Source: Unio delphinus
Taxonomy: Eukaryota > Mollusca > Bivalvia > Unionida > Unionidae
Assembly (NCBI GenBank): GCA_029339505.1
Contig: JAQISU010000003.1
Coordinates: forward strand, 19,723,001-19,787,000
Direction: 5' to 3'
Length of the DNA: 64,000 nt
Below, piece after piece: positions 43,001 to 49,000 of this stretch. Under the pieces are notes generated by a model. That model was not told where the DNA came from, did no database searches, and saw nothing but the letters and a program-made list of their open reading frames with translations. The translations under genes were made by a program, and so were the position numbers. Every line of letters starts with the position of its first letter. Position 1 is the first letter of the stretch.

Positions 43001-46000
43001 GCCAACCTGCTATGATTTACTTGGATTTTAGAGACAAATCCATCCGTCCGGCTGTACCGCTGTACCAGTATGGGGACTTTTTCATACCGCGATCTGACCC
43101 GGTCGGATTTACGGGGATTTTAGTGATGTATCCATCTGTCAATTTGTACTACCGGTTACATATCACTACCATGACAGAGATGTTATAAGCGGCCGGTGCT
43201 GGTCATAGCCGGACCATATGCCAGACAAATCAGTCGGCATTGCCGGCCGTCCATCGGTTCATGGCTTATCCATAAGGGAGAGTTAGGGACATTATCAGAG
43301 ATGACAAATTGAGTTATCTATGCCACCTGGTATGCACTACCCAGATATGGCAGCTTTACCAGAATAGGACTTTCAGGCCGACCATTCGCCAGACAAATCA
43401 GCCGGCTGTCCATATGTTCACGGCTTCTCCACAAGGGAGATTTAGTGAAAGTGTCAATTATGACGGAATTGCGTCATCTGTGTCACCTGGTATGCTATAC
43501 AGATATGCAAGCTGTACCAGAACCAACGTTCCCTCTGAGCGAATGGTAGATGTGCGCGCAGTGCTCGCTGCACTACACAAGCATTATGGAGAAGATTTAT
43601 ATATATATATATATATAAAAAAAAAAATTTGACAATTTAGCTGCGAGTGGAAGCCTGAGTTGACCAGAACACGACTCAGCACACAGTGAGTGTGACGAAA
43701 CACTTTCAGCCGTCCACAGATCCGGTCATGGACCGGACTGAGCTTAGCGCTACTGCCACAGGGGAAAAAATTTATAGGTTGTTGGGAACTTCAGAATGCC
43801 CACCACCTCCTACTGCCATTCAAGACTACACAGTTAGGAATCTGTAGATCTTGAATGGGAGGAAGAGATGATGTCCTTCCTGCTTCTTCCCCAGTCGGTA
43901 AAAATTCAGGAAGCTAACTTCAGCGACGTTCTAGCGTAGCTGGTACGAAAACTTCATCAGACGCCTTCAGTACTGATCTCCAATGCCACGTCAAAGCTAG
44001 TCCGAAACGTAGTCGATACGTCTTCATTGTTAGACTTGGCTTCACTAGCCATTTTTTCCAACTCCCTAGGCAAATCCGGCCATGACCACGCTTGTGAAGT
44101 GACGGCCTGGCTTGCTAGCATAGCAGCTCACCATTCCATGACCTATGCGTTGACTGCTTCTGCCAACTTCGACTGATACGACGTGACGCCTGTAGTGGTC
44201 CACGTCGCTCAGGCCCCATCCTACTCGGATTTTACGGATGTCTCCGTTTGGGTCACCTTTACACTTTGGGGGAAAATTCAAAAGTTTGGAGGCAGGCAGC
44301 TCAGGGACTGCCCCTCCAACTCGTCGCCCAACTTTCGCAGGCGTTTCGAAACAATCATCCCCTGACACAGTGGAGGGATGATGGGCGGACCAGGGAAAAC
44401 GGATCCTTACAGTTAAATGTGTAATATTGATCCCAACCCAATGCTGGGAGCCAACAGATTAATCAAGCTGGGCGACATCCATACAGAGGCGGCAAGAACC
44501 CAAGTTTCTCAGCCTTCACGCCTCCTAACTCTAGACGTTGACATACCCTGTCCACCGCTAGTGGACTGCCTACCTGTGGGCAGCCGCCTCCTGCAATTTC
44601 AGGACCACTGGACCACTTTATTACCTCAGAACATTTGGGTGATTCAGGTCATTTCGGAGGGACTTTGGACTTCATTTATCCATCCCCTCCCCTGTCCTCC
44701 TCTCCCCTCTTCACGGATGTATCGTCAGATCGGGAGAAGGATGCCTTTATATATTTATAGCTGTTCATCAACCTGAGCCACCTCAACCACCCTGAAATTC
44801 AATGTGGCGATGGCGTGATCAAGCCATCCGACGGGTATGCTGTCAGTCTAGATATGACCGACGCACATTTTCACGTCCCTATCCCACGAGTCACGGACAT
44901 TTCTCCATTGTGCTTGTCGGGACTCGGTTTATCAGTTCCAGGTCATACCTTTTGGCCTCAACTTCAGCCCTTGGGCTTGTACCAAGGTTATGGATTACGT
45001 TGTCACCCTGTTCCGCTCGACTTCATCTATAGCGTCGGCAGTATACTTGGACGACATCCTCCAGAAACATATGTTAAGTTCTACTCTGCTCAAAGGCAGA
45101 AACGATCTTATATCACTTTACATCATATAGGCTTTCTCGTGAACTGGATAAATTCCGATCTCTGTCCAGCCCAGAGTTTTGGTCCATCTGGGTGTGGAGT
45201 TTCTCCCCGATCTGAATCTGGTAAGGCTTCCTCAAGTTTGCGATCATTCAGATAATTGCACTCGTAGAGTTCGTTTCCAACAGGATGCGCATTTCAGCGA
45301 GAGAGTTGCAGCTCCTCAGATTATTCAATGCGGCAGCAGACTTGATCCCGCTCAGCCGTCTTTATATGTGCCCTTTACAAAGGACGTTGCTAGCGTAATG
45401 GCGCCCTTTTTAAGTCCCTTCGATCCCACAATCATGCTCACGCCAGAGATACGATCATTCTCGAGTCAGTGGCACAACCCCTGTGGGCTGTCCACAGGGA
45501 TTACTCTGGAGATACCTCAGGCGGAGATAATGGTATGTTCCGCCGCTAGTACCTACGGTTGGGGTGCCCACCTGTTGCTGGACTTCGATACCGTCAGCGG
45601 CTTGTGGGTGCCAGGGGCAAGCCCTCTCCACATCAACCTTTCAGAAATAACAGCTGTCATCAATGCCTTTCATTTCTGGCAGGATCAACTCTTATTGCAA
45701 ACTGTCCTCCTTATGTCAGACAACTTTCTTGGTGGTGCCTTGCCACCTCAAAACAAGGGGGCACCAATCACCAGACCTGTGCAATCTGATCTGGCAGTTT
45801 CTACATTAGTGCGACAATCTCCACCTCAATGTACACCTCAGACACATTCCTGGCAGACTCAATGTCCTGGCTGACACTCTATCCAGTCATTCACACGGAA
45901 AGGTCACTCCATCAATCGGGCTTTCTTCCAATCGGCACACTTTTGGGATGTCCGATGATCGATCTTTTGCAACAAGGTGGAATTGCAAGTTGTCCACCTT

Positions 46001-49000
46001 TGTCTCGCCGGTTCCAGACCCAGAAACTTGGGCCGTGGATGCTCGGTCAATCAGCTGGGAAGGGTTGTGGTCATTCTCCTACCCTCCCACGGTCTTGGTA
46101 CTGAAAATAATCCAGAGGTTAAGGGGTCATAACTGTCAGATGATTCTGATTGCCCCTCTCAGATGGAACAACTCCTGGGTCTCCGATCTACTAGATCTAC
46201 CCAGGAAGATTACAGTCTGCCCAAATCTTAAGCAACTGCGGCCATGGGCGTTCCACCGCTGTCCAGACCATCTTTATCTTCAAGCCTGGCTCTTGTCCAG
46301 ACAGCCTTGCAAGATAATTTAAATCTTCGATTGTGGAGAGAATCTCGAGAGCAAGAAGGCCCTGCACTCTGAAGGCTTACGAGGGACAGTGGCATGTTTT
46401 CAGGGACTGGTACCATTTCATTAGCATCGTTCCTCTGAGTGTCACAATCCCTCAACTGGCCGACTTTTTTCTCTGGCTTTTCGAGGAGAAACAGCTGGCC
46501 CCAATTATTATCAAATGCAACCGCTCCATGATATCAGACACATTCCGCCATTATGGTACATGTGCTATCAGCCATGACAAAGATCTGTCAGATCTTTTAG
46601 CCACTTTAGAGTTCAATCGACTAATATCCCTCACCCTGTTTCCACATGGAATCTGTCCTGGGTTTTAACATGACTCAATTCAGACAGTATTGAGTCTTTA
46701 ACCCACAATTCGTTAAAGCTACTATCATACAAATTGGGTTTCTTGATAGTCTTAGCTTCAGCATGCAGGGTGAGTGAGATACAGGTCCTTTCTAGTGACC
46801 CGAACTATCTTCCGTTCAGATCAGATAGTTCGGTGGTCCTCTTGACGCAGACAGGCTTCGTAGCCCAAAAATTGGTTACCATCCATTGGCAATCAACGAG
46901 TCATTATTAGCTCGCTTTCTTTTATAGATAAGTCAGGAGCAGCAGCCATACAAGATCCTGTTTGTGCACTCGAGCACCATTTAAATGAATAGAGGTGAGT
47001 CAGGTCACATACAAGCACCTTTTTCTTCTGATGATAGCTGGGACATGAGATATCACCATTCAAGCCCTTGCTTCATGGCTGAAGTGGGTTATATGCTCTA
47101 CATACTCTGAGGATTCACAAGATCAGAGTCACCTCATAGAAGCTGTTGGCTGGCAAGCAGAGTCAACCTTCTCCAGTTTTATCTTCAAGATTTGTCCTCG
47201 CAGAGGCAAACCTTGATTCTAGTAGGTCCAGTGTTGGCAGCCCAGATACCCACCAGACCCATGTACAACAATCAGCACAGCCTATTAGCTTTGCTGCATT
47301 CGCCAGATAATTTTTTGTAGGTAAGAAGATTTCAATAACTATCTTCTTAACCGTATAAAGGGGTCAAATATCACGTGACCCTGGGCTGTGTTGCTGATTA
47401 AAATTAGGAGACTGGGTTATCGTTCAAATGGGGAATCCAGCCATCATTCCCTAGAGGATACCCGGGGTAGAGGTCGGATGCTCCGCATTCCCTCCTCCTA
47501 TTACCTATTCTTCTAAAGTAATGTGATCAGGGAACGTATTCAAAGGAGAAAGCCAATTTTTTAGTAAATTGTTTCTTCGAGAATACTTACCCTATCAAAT
47601 TACTAAGAAACCCTCCCAACCACCCTGCCATGCGAGCATCCTCGTATATTATGTACCGCTCAGCTTAAAAACTGGCGACACCTAGTGGGTGGCAAGGGGA
47701 GGTAAGGGGCAAGAGTTATTGCCCTTTGTCTATATGACATAGAAAAGACGAATTTTCGTCTTTTGGTAGGGCTGGATTTGCGAGGTAGCAGGCTTATATC
47801 CCTAAAGTAATGTGATCAGGTAAGTATTCTCGGAGAAACATAATTTGCTAAAAAAAAAATTGCTTTCTTCTCAATTTCACAATTTGGGGATTGTTTCAAA
47901 ATTGTGCATTAGAATATGATATAATCTTTGTTTGAGTGAAATATAGTTGGTTTTTGGCTTTTACATTTGCCAGTTTTTTAATCCATGTTAACTTTTCTTC
48001 AGTATGTTTAGATTTTAAAGGATTAATTCGTATCTCTGGAAATATTAGATGTGGTCATACAGAATTCATGGACAAGGACAGTTTATCAAAATTTGTATTT
48101 ATGCAAGACCCTGTTCATACCCACAAAGCAATATTGGAAGTGCACACATCATGGCACAAGAAAGCAACTCTTTGTTCTGGTGAAAGCTGGGAAGCATGAT
48201 ATCACCCCTGAAACCCTATGTTTCTGGTTTAAGTGGATTATATGCTTGCATTATTCTGAAGTTGCAAAATATCAAAATTGCCTCTGACGACTTCAGCTCC
48301 TGAAATCAAAGCAATCTCTGTGAGCCTTGCTTTCGAACGTCTCGTTTCGATCTTTGATATAAACTGTTCACTGTCGAGTTGGCCTACTCCAGCTTTTATT
48401 CAAGAGATTTAGTCTCACAGAGACAAACTTTAAATCAGGTGGATCAGGTGGTGGCAGCCAAATTTAACAACAGACCCAATTAAAAGTCAACACATCCTAT
48501 TAACTTTGCTGAATTTGCCAAGAAAAATTATGTCTGTAAGAAGATTTCAGCAACAATCTTCATAACCAAATATAGGAGTCACAGGTCACATGACCCTTGG
48601 CAGTATCATCAGATTAGGAGAATTTGTTATTGCTTGGGGAGTCCATCTGTTATTCCTTAGATGGCTTAGGTTGGATACTCAGCATTTCTTCATCCTATTA
48701 CTAATTCTCCTGGTGTTAATGTGATTGGGAAATGTTATTTGAAGGAGAAAGCAAATTTTTAAGTAAATTTTGTTTATTCAGGAATACTTGGCTAATCACA
48801 TGACTTAAAACACTCACAAACTCTCCACCATGTGAGCATACTTGTTTGTATATAACTTAGCTTTAAAAAAAAAAATCAGACACCATGTTGTGGTGGCAAG
48901 GGAAGGTAATGATCAAGAGTTATTGGTCTTTATCTTTATTTTCCTCTTTGGTAGAGATGAATTCAAGAGGTTGTAAACTTAAATCTACAATTAATGTGAT

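Larger units (their letters stand above)
41864..47863 (+). mobile_element. DIRS-like tyrosine-recombinase retrotransposon, copy 2
   Basis: Same family, orientation and layout as 16600-23780: left end TTTCTCCTTTGAATACG, leader tandem repeats, Gag-like, RT/RNase H and recombinase regions, internal complementary region at 47512-47605, right end TAAGTATTCTCGGAGAAAC. It is about 1.2 kb shorter, mainly from a smaller Gag repeat and fewer leader repeats. Multiple frameshifts. Inserted in intron 6 of the LETMD1-like gene. Confidence 0.88.
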
